In this document: one piece after another, positions 1-11,356 of the stretch
Layout: each line of letters starts with the position of its first letter
How positions within the stretch are numbered: position 1 is the stretch's first letter
Origin: Parascedosporium putredinis
Taxonomy: Eukaryota; Ascomycota; Sordariomycetes; Microascales; Microascaceae
Assembly (NCBI GenBank): GCA_949357655.1
Contig: CASHTG010000012.1
Span: forward strand, 558,001 to 622,000
Direction of reading: 5' to 3'
Length of the DNA stretch: 64,000 bases
The notes under the pieces: model-generated
Database searches by the model: none
What the model was told of the DNA's origin: nothing
What the model saw: the letters and a program-made list of their open reading frames with translations, nothing else
Made by a program: the position numbers and the translations under genes

Positions 1-2862
1 CAGCACACGCTTCCCAATCCACTCTATTTTGATGGAGCTCGTGGACTCTTCATGCCGGAAAACCCGCTAGTCGGGTTCCATCTGGCCACCGGGTTCACAC
101 CTCTTGCGGAACTGTCACCCTGCGCCCGCATGTGGCTAGCGATGGATCCGACAAAGCCGTGTCCGCCGCCAAAGTGAGCTTTATCGAGTGGACTCACGCC
201 TTGGCCGAGGCCATAGGAAATACTCTGACTGTCAGCTTTGTCAATGCCGACCCTCATTCGTATCTCGACGCGCTACACCGTCACGCACAAGGAGATACGA
301 ACCCATCCCACTACAGGACCGGGCATTCATCGCTTCCTCTCCAAATTGCCTCGGCCGCTGTGACTGAGTTTGATGTTATCGACGCTTCCCACGTTACAGG
401 AAATAGGCTGCGTATCCTCTTGACGCTCGCCTTTGCCGCGCCCTTGCTCAAGAACCAGCCGTGGGCAACCGTCTTTACCGAATTCAACATCCGGCTGACG
501 GAGATGAAGGAGAACCCGCTCGAAGATGTTCTCTACGGCGATACCCAGTCCATGTGCCTGCTTTTAGGCCTAAGCACGCCGGAAATAGTCACCAACTCAA
601 GCTCCGCCGCAATTGTTGACGATGTTCTCTTAGGGGTTGAAGATGACGTGCCCCTCGGAAGTCAAATGTGCCCCGTCTACTACCGGCTCGCTTGGAAACA
701 CTGCCATTCTTTGGCTGGAAGTGCCCATCAAATACCACTGAGCATGACGGTGGACAACTTGGTAAATCTCCTCATGGAGCTTGACGACAAGATGTATGAG
801 CTCGACCAGCGATATACCGAATCCGTGCGCAACCGGACGCCAAGTGGGCTCTATAGGGTTGGACTCCTCGCGCCGCTTCTCCAGGCCGCCGCACGGAACG
901 TGACCTTTGATATCAAGGAGCTTTGTGATCGCTTCTTCGATCACGCGCCGCGGGAGGCTAGGCGGCCCGCCATCTCGGAGGAACTCCCTGAACTCGCGAT
1001 CCAGCTCCACGCTCGTGGCCTCTACTCGTCGCCTTACTTGGCTGAGTCGTTGAAAATCGAATCAGACAACGGCCGGCTGGACCTGCCCAGCGTGGCCGCC
1101 GTCAGTATTGTTGTCCACGATTATAGTCACATCCAAGACTTCTTTGATGTTGAGGAGCTTATCACGAAAGCCATGGTCTTTGAGGCTAGGATCACCAATG
1201 GTCCCAACAAGCTCACCATGTTCAGAGACTTGCAGGTCATGACGGCAAATGCCCTCCAAACATCACTGTCAACAAATTCGATCAACTTCAAGGACAACAG
1301 CATCCACATTCGATCTGGCGCACCGAAGCATCTTGTGTTTACCTTTTGGGCCCCTGCCTCTCTCCTTACCGGGAGTGACGTGGAGGTCGAGTTAGTCGGC
1401 GTGCCCTATCCCCTCCTCGATATCATATACGGCATCAACATTTGCAAAGGAAAGTTGTCGCATTCCATCTCGGAAACGGGGCCAAGTTTTCTCCTCACCG
1501 CCGCTCTGCCGACATCTGCAGAAGAGCCCATCTTTTTCAGCCGCGCACCTACAGCAGCCAAGAATCCGGACGCTATCCCACAAGAAAAAGAGGACGTTGA
1601 CAGGCAGGACATCACATCAATCCAGTTTAATACCGAAGACAAATCGGGAAGTGTCGTGGCTCGACAAGTGCTTCACTCTGAAAAGGGTAGGCAATTACTT
1701 GCCGAGAAGGCGCCTATCACGATCAAGCAGTCTGGCCCGTACTCTATCGACATCGTCTTTGGAAAGAAGAAAGACACGACGATATACACCGTCAACTACC
1801 CCACCACCGTTACGTCGGTAGGAAGCAAGACTAGGATTGCGCGCAAATCAGGTTACGTCGAGGTCATCGCAAAGGCACCTACCCCGGATGCCTCCGCAAT
1901 CTCGGACCTGATCTTCCCGTCCACTCTTAGTTCCGATGCCGTGCCCGTATCGCTAAATCTCCCCTCATTGAACCTGGACAGCTTGCCTCTGTTGGACATC
2001 TCCGACGAAACCGCGAACAAGTGGATTACGACGCTCACGTCTTTTCAATTTTCTTCCAGAGAGAGTGAGAGGAGCCAAGCCAATGAGAAGACTGGAATGG
2101 TGCACTCCACGCGGGTCAATTTCAAAGAGTCTCTCTTCTCCATGTTTATGACTTCCACTGGCCTTCAGGGCGGACAAACTGGTTTGTTTGCACTAAATCA
2201 GCCAGGAGAGGACGGAGTGCACATGCTCATTTTCGTGTCCGCCGTCCGTCTCGACTGCGCTTCCAATTCGATCGTCCTCGATGCCGCAGTAATGCCCATG
2301 ACGACAGAGATGCTCAAGGATCCCGAGATTGAGGGTTTCCTCCTCCTTTTGAGGACCCTCGAGATCTGCAGCCTCGATGTCGACGAGGCCGAGCTCAAGG
2401 CCTGGAAAAAGGCCCTTCCTGCTTTCGCCGAAAGGTGTCGGACCTGGGAGCATCATCCCACCTGTGAGTACAAGGCGGCCGGCGCCACGATACCGCTCAG
2501 CCTCGACAAGGGCGAGCCCGTTCTCTGCAGCTGTGGCAAGGGGAGATCCCAGACGCGTTTCTCAATCTACCGGGGTGGCGCGAGACGGCGTCCAAGCATG
2601 CGGTGCGTGTGGCCATCAGCCCCGTGTTCGCATGTCCCCTATCCGAGCGTACGGTAGATATCGGCCCTCTGATGCCTAGGGAGCAAGAGGTGGTCAGGTG
2701 TAAAGCCTGCGGCAAAAGGAGAAGGATCTAGACGCCAGCGCAAAGCTGAAGAGGTGTACGAGGTGCCTCAAGGTGTGGTATTGTTCACCGCAGTGCCAGA
2801 AAAAGGACTGGAAGAAGCACCGGTTCGAGTGCAAGGAGGCAGCTGAGCAAAGCGAAGGTTAA
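1..2862 (+). CDS. MYND zinc-finger protein, 5' end outside window, three apparent frameshifts
   Basis: The 3' part of a large fungal protein (about 954 codons visible) ending in a MYND zinc finger, a Cys/His module that usually binds proline-rich partner proteins. Coding starts at base 1 in frame 1 (PLYFDGARGLFMPENPLVGF), so the true start lies upstream. The frame changes near 118 (CCC run), again at the GGGG run 2540-2543, and near 2725 inside the finger. Each change fits one missing base. The finger reads C-x2-C at about 2699-2710, then CTRC, WYCSPQC and H-x3-C up to the stop at 2860-2862. The long middle has no domain I can name; fungal MYND proteins of this size often carry a conserved N-terminal module (DUF4470 type), which I could not confirm. 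The GTG-started frame at 132 is not a real start. Family call is good; gene integrity depends on whether the indels are errors. Confidence 0.8.
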
Positions 2863-4377
2863 ACGAAGAAGAAAAGGTGGAATAGGCGAAACATTTCCGG
2901 TGGTACGGTGTCGATGAAAAAGCCATGAGAGGTTAGTCTCTTTGGAGTGCTGTAAGTCGGTTATATTTCACATCTAGATCATAGTTCAGGTCACTATCAC
3001 AGGATGCCAGCGCACAGTTTGTCAATATACATCCAAGCTGGATGGTTCGATGAAGCCATAGTGTTGCCAAGATCAAAAATTCCATTTCAATTGCGAGTCC
3101 CAGAAAAACCATCTCTATATCTCTACCAGAAAAGCATCGTATCCCTCCCAAACCAAAAGCAGGAAGAGACCCAATCTCCCAGAGGCCACATGGCAAGGCG
3201 AAGGAGGGAAAAAGGAAAGCCAAAGCATGAGGGAAACCTCTTTGGTTATGCTATGCCAAAGGAGGTCACCCCCGTTTTTGATTTGTACTTTTGCCCTCCG
3301 CCGTCTTCCACGCGCCTCTCACAAAAAACAAAGCCAGCTACGAAAAGACCAAACCAAGCACCAGAGACGGCCCAAAAAGGTTGTCGAAGAAACCGCCCCT
3401 CTCCGATTAAGAAATTCGATTTCGGTTACGCGCTCTACCACGAGCATATCGTCCCACGGTGGAGCCACCCCCGGAGGCACACGCCATAGGAAAAGGAAGA
3501 AGAACCCATGTCCCCAGTCGAATAGAGGAGGAAAAGGTACCAAAACTGGATGAAAAATGGCAAAATGGCAAAGGCGACGCCAGGCGCCCTCCTCCCCACC
3601 AGCGAAGAACAGGGAAACTGAACAAATAGTCGTAACGGGATAAAAAGAACAGTTTCGAAAATAAGGTGGACCAGGAGGAAAAAGCCGGGAATCAAGCTCA
3701 GCGAGACTACTCTCTGTTCCCTCATCCGGTGGTCGTCTTTCATACAATAAAGGTTGGATATGTGCAGAGGCTTTTTTCCTTTTGATTTTGAATCGTTGCA
3801 AGTCGTGTTGGTACATGGTCGTCGGCGAAAGAGGAAAACATGCGGCAAAAGATTAAGACGTACAACACATTCCGAGATGCTTCCCGCGAGAGACCGGGCG
3901 GGAGAGAGAATGAAAAAAGGAATAAGAAGAAAGACGTGAGCGAACAGGTTGATTACAGGAGGATCCGAGGTAAAAAACAGGTCTATAGGTCGTTTGCTGA
4001 GCCGTGAAGAAGGGTTGGGTGTAGAGCAGGGGGACAATAATTAACGGTGGTGGAACTGGGACGAAATCAAGACATGGGCGTCGTGAGAGCTGCATGAGCA
4101 AGCGAAAGGGGGCCGTAAACGTCATCGCGGGAGCCAATACCAGAGAAGATGGTTGAAAGCAGCCCGGGGAGAAAAAGAAAACAGAAAATGGACGGTGAGA
4201 GCAGACGGTCTAAACATAATGGAACGAAAAAGGTGGCGCAGGAACGAGGTGAGGCAAGCGGAATGCGGAACGGAAATGAAGAATGTCGAGCACTAGCACG
4301 AGATTGTGGCCCAAATCGTGCAGACAGGATCAAGAGAGGAGTCAAGAAACTGGAAACACATCGTCGGGCCACTTTCT
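2863..4377. other. Intergenic, convergent gene ends
   Basis: This stretch lies between the stop of the MYND gene and the stop of the C2H2 gene on the other strand, so it should hold both 3' untranslated regions. It is purine-rich on the + strand (many AAAAGG/GAGGAAA tracts). The open frames here have no recognisable domain and low-complexity composition. I see no gene. Confidence 0.6.
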
Positions 4378-6838
4378 TCAGCTTCCAAAGAACATGTCGC
4401 TCTCCGCATTCAGCATGCTCACGGCGTATTCCTCGTCAAACTTGCTCATCATGAACATGGACGAATCCCTGTCCAGATGGAGCATCCTTTCGTCATTTGT
4501 AAAGGCCTTGAGCAACATCTCATCTTCTTGGTCTCCCATGCCCACCGTGAGCGAACCGGGAAGGGTCTGGTTCGTTGAGGCGATGGGCACAAACGCCGAC
4601 AAGTTCGACTCATCGGTGATGGAAGTGTTTGGCTCGACGTCGAACAAGCGGCTCGGCGGTGGGGACGAAGACTGCGACAGCTCCGGGGGCTCGTTGTACT
4701 GGCTCGCGATGCTCTTGGCGGGCGATGTCGGGTGGGGTGGTAGAGTCTGGGGGCTTCCATGATGGCCTCGGGGACACGTAGGAGTGGTGGCTTTCGGGGA
4801 GTTGGCGTACTGTTGAAGGTCGGAGATATCGGCGGGCATGGCCGTCATCTGGGAGCTGGAGGTGCCGCCGAGCATGGGCGGCACTCCGTTGATGGTGGAA
4901 CTGTCAATGGCCACGTCCATCAGGTCAAAGCCGTCGTCGTCCAGCATATCGTACTCGTTGTGGGGCGACCCGGGCATGGAGCTGGAGTCGGAGTAGCCGG
5001 ACTGGGACGACGAGACCGAGCTGATGGACAAGTTGTTCTTTCTTCTCGAGCGCGACGCCTTGTCCATCCTGGACTCCATATCGGGGCGGTGCTTCCTGGG
5101 CCGGCCACGCTTGACCACCTTGCGCACGATGCCGTCAAAGGCGCCGATGCACATACCCCTCTGCCTGTGTCGGGTGAGGGCGTCGTGGCGGGCAAAGCTG
5201 TTGCCGCACTCGCAAGGGTAGGGCTTGATGCCGGTATGGATCTTGGCGTGTCGCTTGAGGTCGTGCTGTCGCACGAAGCACTTGTTGCAGGTGGGGCACT
5301 GGTATTGGCGGTCGTTGAGATGGGTCTGCACGTGCGACTTGATGTTCTCTTTGCGGCCGAAGCGCTTGCCGCAGCCTTCAAAGAGACAGAGCCACTTGTT
5401 GTCGACGGCGTCGGGACCCGAGATGTACGTGGCGATATCGTCGACCGTGATGCCCGTCTCCGTGCGCGTCTCCTCGATATTGATTCCGGCGATGCTCGCG
5501 GCGCTGGCGATGCTGGCGAGGGATTCCGTCCGGCGGTGAGGGGAGGCTCGGTTGGAGGCGCCGGATCGGCTGGGGGAGTTGGGCTGGGAGATGGAGTCGT
5601 GGGGTCGGAGATCGGGGAGGTTGTCAAAGGGGTGCGGCTGGTTGATGTGGGGCATGCCGTCGACGACGCCAAAGTCCATGCCGTCGTAGCCGTGGCGGAT
5701 CTTCATGAACTCGTGGCTAAAGTTGTTCATGTCCATGAAATCGTGGCCGCCGATGCCCTGGTAGGCGGCGGGCATGGTGTTGGCGCGCTGGGGGACGGGG
5801 CCGGCGGGAGCGATCCTTTGAAGCTGCGGCTGCTGAGCCTGCTGAGCCTGAATCTGGTGCTCCTGCTGCTCGGCCTGCCTCCGCATCTCGTCGAATGCGG
5901 TCGGCTGCTTGCGCTGGCCGGATCTCCTGGTGGGCTTGATGGTTTCTTCCATCGACTCGTCGTAGCCCTCTGAGAAACGGTTCAGCCGCGACTCGTCGCA
6001 GGTCACTTGACCCGGAGCCTCGGTCTTGATCTGGGGTTGGGGATGGCAATCTGTCATCATCACTCCGGTATTAGTCTTACTGCGTCACATGCCGGTGTAA
6101 TTTTTTTGGCTTTGGCCAAAGAGGGGGGTTCTTACCATTCACATTCTGAGCTGGGGGCGTGGAGGGTCTTTGGATCTCCTCGGTTAGGTGTTCAAACTTG
6201 GCGACTCGATCCATGATGCCGTTGCTAATCCGCCTCGCGGTGCGGCGGACGGTGCCAACCTCACCCTCCGAGGTCCACCCCTGGGCCTGCGCCGGGGTCT
6301 CGTGAAACTCGACGTAGGTGGGGGTGGAGAGGGCGCTGTTGCCGGAAAAGAGCTCGTTGTTGGCGGCGGCGGCGGCGGCCATGCTCTGCTCAAAGTTGGC
6401 CCGGTTCTTCTGCATGATGAGATACTGGTCAAAGGGGATAGCATTGGGATCGAAGCAGTTAGGATCGAATCTTTGAGCTTGGGGGTCGTTGTGGGTGGCG
6501 GCCATGAGGAAAGCCTCATGGGACATGGTGGTGGGTGGTGCTGTTGCTGGCTGTTGCTGTGTCGTGCCAGACATGTAGGCATACTGAGTGCCCGGGCCTG
6601 CCTGGAGGCATTGCTGCTGCGCTTCTCGCAGAACATGATGCTGCGTTGCTGTTAATCCTGTGTTAGTAGTAGCGATACTTACCGTTGTGAAGTCCTGGCC
6701 CGGTGCCGAGGGAGATGACGTCGCCAGGGCAGCGGCGGCGGCGGCGGCCGAGGCCGTCGACCGTTGCCTCATGTGCTGCCTCCTCGTGTCGAGGCTCAGG
6801 CCGCGGCGATGGCCTCCGGCGGGTCGTCCGCCGCTCAT
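4378..6838 (-). CDS. C2H2 zinc-finger transcription factor, Swi5/Ace2-like
   Basis: A nuclear transcription factor of 791 residues in two exons, 6838-6136 and 6050-4378. The 85-bp intron has a GTAAGA donor, CTAAT branch and ACAG acceptor, and the junction restores one Asp codon. Three adjacent C2H2-type fingers lie at about residues 454-540: a C-x4-C finger (CLFEGCGKRF), a C-x2-C finger (CPTCNKCF) and a short C-x-C finger (CECGNSF) followed by H-x3-H/C. This arrangement is that of the yeast Swi5/Ace2 family, which controls cell-separation and developmental genes. The N-terminus is basic, with GHRRGLSLDTRR. Ala, Gln and Ser/Pro-rich linkers flank the DNA-binding domain, a KRGRPRKHRP AT-hook-like stretch follows the fingers, and the C-terminus is acidic. 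No frameshift is needed. The start at 6838 opens the frame with the conserved basic N-terminus. A 404-codon open frame on the other strand is a compositional shadow. Confidence 0.85.
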
Positions 6839-9800
6839 CTGGTTGCTGTGGCTGGGGGCAGGTGCTTTTGGATCTTCACTGTATCAAATGCTGTGGGGTC
6901 GAGTTCTGCCGCCTGTGCTGCCGTCTTCGCTGGGCGAGTGTGGGCATGGCGGTCGAATGGAGACCGATTGTCGTAGGGGATTAGAGAGCATCTTTGCTGT
7001 GGGGGAATGGTCGAGTCCGGAAGGGGAGATCAAATTGTCGTCGGTTGTTAGTCGTATAATTGTCGAAATGGGTAACCTAGTGGTCCGAAACTGCTCGACC
7101 GACAAGAGCTCCGCGTCAGCTTCCAACGATTCTTTTTTGGCCAAATCTTCACACTTCTGTTTGGGCTTACCTCTCGCAGCGCAAGCCAAGCTGCCGGGCT
7201 AGAACGTCAAAAGCGTGTCCTTGCCCAGTCGTCGTAGACGTATAAACAAAATCTGAATCTGAATGGATTCGGGGCCTTATTCAGGCGAGAAAGCTGTAGT
7301 AGGAAAGGTTCTCTCGGTAACGATGAGCTGGCAGTCGACGGTGAGAAGTCTTGAAAAGACCGTCTTCGGCTTAATGAATTATCGAAAGGATGGAAGCAGG
7401 TTTTGCTGTTGCGAGTATCTTCTACAGCGAAGATGGACACGAACAAGCTTTTTTTCTTGGAGAGGAGATGTAGATGCAGCTCCTTTCGGAAAGGTAAGGT
7501 AGTGCGAGTGATAGTGCGGTGGAGTAGAGTTTTTTGTGGTGATTGGTAAGAAACTGCGAATATCGGGAGAGGGTACGATCGTGTATCTAAAGGGCAGCGG
7601 TCGCTGGGCCACCTCTCCCTCGGACGGACTGAGGGCGCACGGCGGCAAGGCTGCTCCCATGATTGTTGACTTGTCATGGTCGCCAGAGCAACGACGGGAG
7701 TCGCCGCTGAACTGCGCCGGTGCATCATGTCGTCACGCTGATTGGCGCACAGTGCGTGGCTGTTGGCCCAGACTCTCAACGGGCACCCTCACATTCAATT
7801 CCAGTACAAAGTACAAGTACCTCACTAGCCTCCCGACGGGCTCCAAACTAGGGGTCCTCTGCCGCTAATATTACCTCGCTTCCTAGGATGGCGCGCCGCC
7901 AATGACCCGCACGGTATCGGCGGGACTTGGATACCTGCGTGGCATTCGAGCCACAAGCAAGTATTCCACGGACACTATTTACATTGAAGGCGCCTTTTTT
8001 CTTTTTTTCTTCTTTTTCTTTTTTGGTTCTTTTTCCGGACGTCCCCAATTCCATCTTCCCTCTCAGAGACAATCCCGGCGCTTGATGCAAAAGCATGTGG
8101 AGCCCTGTTTCAACTCTCGAAGCGCTTCTTGGTTCTGGTACCGGCCCTTGACCATTTCTCACATGTATCCAGGGGGCCATGTCTCATCGTTACTTCGGTC
8201 GCTCATTTGGCTCATTTGGCCATCACCCTCCCTTCTTGCTTTATATGGCAGACGAGATTAGGAGCTGTAATACTACCTGTCGTGGTGGACAGCTAGTGTC
8301 TTCTTCTTCCTAGCAACCAAATCGACTTGCAATGACAACGATGATCCAGGAACATTTCACATCAATTGATCTGTCCAGAGATCAATTCCATCTTTGTTTT
8401 AGCCCAAAGATCCCAAGGTCCCCCAGAGTTCCAGAGACCCGGCGCCCCAAGGTCCCAGAGTCTTGCCTCGAGAACGCTGACTGACCTCCATCACATCTTG
8501 CAATCTACCTCGAACACAATTCGAAATATTAGTCCTCCATTTTACGCAGATTGACTTCCTATTTTCAAAAACCTCTGCAAACAAACCAAATGCCGTGAGA
8601 AAAGCGAGCGCCCCATACCCTCGCTTTATGCTAGTATCAGTATTTCCTGTTCCGGCAATCTGGGACAGCGTCGGGAGCCTTGCATTTCACCCGGAGCCGA
8701 TCGGGAAGCCCCATCTGACCTGCATAAGCTCGCTTCACAAAGACTTTATTCGCTTCTTTGTGAATCGATCCCATTTTCTTGAATAAATTCCTGCGTCACC
8801 CAAGGCCCCTCTCCGCAAGACATCCAAAGGCCGCGAAACCTTCCACTCCACGCGCCCGTGATGATGCATTTTTGCCCCTCTGCCCTTCCTGCCCTCTCTG
8901 CTGTCTCTACCCTCCGGATGAGACTCTGTGTTCGGCCCTTCCCCACTAAACCTGGCGTGTTTCCCTATCGCGAGATTCCCTTTCCTGGCTTTACCCGTTC
9001 CTCGCCCTGGCAACGGCGCGGGGCCAGTGCTGCACATCCCACCATTAAGCAGGGACCTGCTATGATAGATGGCGTCTTATAGATGCGGTCGTCCCAAACT
9101 TTGGCCCCGAATCGGACACTCGTATTTCTTCGCCATCTCTCTCCATTGGATGCGACCTGCGTTGGCCAGATGGAAAGCAACCGCAGCTCCACCCGGATGA
9201 TATCCTTTGCAAAATCCCAACTCGCCCTTCACGTCTGTTGACCCCTCCATCTTATTGTCTCCAACCTTTTGGCCATTCCCTCTTTGGCCAGGACTGGGCC
9301 GCGCAAACGCTGGATAGCTTCATTGGGAAGCCGAGATGGATTCATCGCCAGGAGAGCGTTCAAATCCTTTCCAAATGCCCTCACCAATTAATCATGACCT
9401 CGAGAATTTCGGCCAAAACAAAGCAGGGGCGGTATTTCCCCCAACTACGGCCGCAGGTAAAGTCTGAATCTCTATTCAAGCCCTCAGCGACGAGCCGGTA
9501 GTCTCTTGATTCGAACTTGTTTACTTCTTGGGTCGTGACGATGCCCTCGCTCCTATCGACTTCTCAGGCGTTGCGACGGGCACGAGAGAAGAGGCAACTA
9601 TCACCTAACACTGCCCTTGTGATTGTTGACGTCGCGAACTTTCTCCGGGTATTTTCGATGGCCTATCAGCTACTCATCGGAGTGCACTTCTCTGGGCATC
9701 CTCTTCAAACACACTATCAAAAGATCCTATGAACGCTAGAAAAGTCCCATTGGCTTTGCAGATGGACGGCCGAGATAAACGCGTCACTCTCAATAAAAGC

Positions 9801-11356
9801 TGCTCAAGGAGAAGATGTGTAAACTCGTTTGATGGGATGAAAAATTTGGGAGAAAGTGATCAAACCCCATCTCCAAGATAATAACAAGAATCTCATTCGA
9901 TTCTGTCTTCGCAACAAACTCTCCTCCTTGTCATCGAAGCAACGTGCGGCAAGGCAATCCAACGAACGTCCCGTTGCCTTGGAAAGATAGCATGTTACGT
10001 GGGACACGAAATTCATGGAGTTTATCGCTGTCACTACAACCCCTCTTCATGATGATGGTGTTTTTTTTCAATAAAAAAATAAGAGAAAGAAGAAAGATAG
10101 AGGAAGACAACACTTCCTTGGGCCTAGAGAGTAGTACTGTAGTTGTCCGTGTCCTTTAGATATATTCTAATTCGAACGAGCTCAAATTTCCAACTTCTCT
10201 GTGTCATTATGGATGGAGAATTATGTTTGTTGGTTTCTGTGGGCCAAAGTGCGTTTGGTTTGGGCTTGTTTCTTTTACTCGCCCGGGCCATAATAAATTG
10301 GAAATGATAAAAGTATGAAGAACAGCTGAACGCTCGATGCCTCGAGTCCCGCGCAACTCACCAGGGCACATGACTACGTAACACATCAATACAGATGCTT
10401 GAAAATCTGAAGGAGTCTGCTGGAACAACTTGCATCTTGTTGAGAGGCTGCAACACAAAGAATGGATATGTTGATTTGGAGAATGATATTTGGTGAACAT
10501 GTGAAGTACGTGTAAATCTTCAACATTTATATGGACTCAGCAACAGTGAGATGGAACTTGGCATGAATAGCCTCTGCTATATTAAAAACGCCAACTTGGT
10601 AGAGCCAAACAATAAAAATGTTCACTGCTATTCTTCAATTGTTCTGGGCGTGGATGCTTCCGTCTTGGATGAATGTGAATGCCCTTGTTCATGCCTGCCT
10701 CCATTGTGTAAAGGGACTAGATGGAAGTTTTACACCCGAGAAAAGTAGAGTTTTTCGGGGTCCCTTCTCGAACGATTCTTGCTTAAAGGACAAGGGGAAA
10801 ACTAGCCCTTTCCTAGAAAGTGTCCCTGTCCCAATCCGATTGATAACAGGATAACAGACTCACGCCATCCTCGGAACTCGAAGCATGTGGATGAGCCTTT
10901 GTGTGGATATGATTTGATGACTAACCACACAATGGCCTGGCTGGTGGGGGTCTATTCAGCCAGATCGAATCACCACGACAACAAACCGGGCTAGTCAACG
11001 CGCCATAGCCGAGATTTTTCCCATCCCATGCTCAGCTCCAGAGGCTGCACTACTCGCTCTGGACTCCTTTTGACCCTGACCTTGACAACATCCTGATTGA
11101 CGGGTCTGTACTCGGGAGCCTATCACCTTGCAGGAATTTCTTGACCAAAGTTCTTTTTTTCTTTTTCTTTTTTTCTCAAGGGAATCATCCGACAGGCTTG
11201 TTTCTTCGTTTCCCTTGCTTGTTTGCAGGACCTAGGTCGAGGTTTCTCACAAGACTTCTGAGCACTTTATTGTTTGTGTTCTTTGGATCAACAAACCCCA
11301 CCCCCATTGAACGACTTGAGTTGATTCAGCCTACCAACCCGGACACTGCCAACACC
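6839..11356. other. 4.5 kb gene-free upstream region
   Basis: This is the shared upstream space of the C2H2 regulator (-) and the CBS/PB1 gene (+). It contains long pyrimidine tracts (7996-8028, 11155-11175) typical of filamentous fungal promoters, and AT-rich stretches around 10050-10100. All open frames are short and lack domains, introns in a consistent frame or conserved residues. I see no protein or tRNA gene. Such a length is plausible as a regulatory region plus 5' UTR of a developmental regulator. Confidence 0.55.

Noticed and set aside
4759..5973. 404-codon open frame on the + strand
   Set aside because: It is antisense to the zinc-finger exon, its sequence is Gly/Val/His-rich filler, and it exists because of the GC-biased third codon positions of the real gene.
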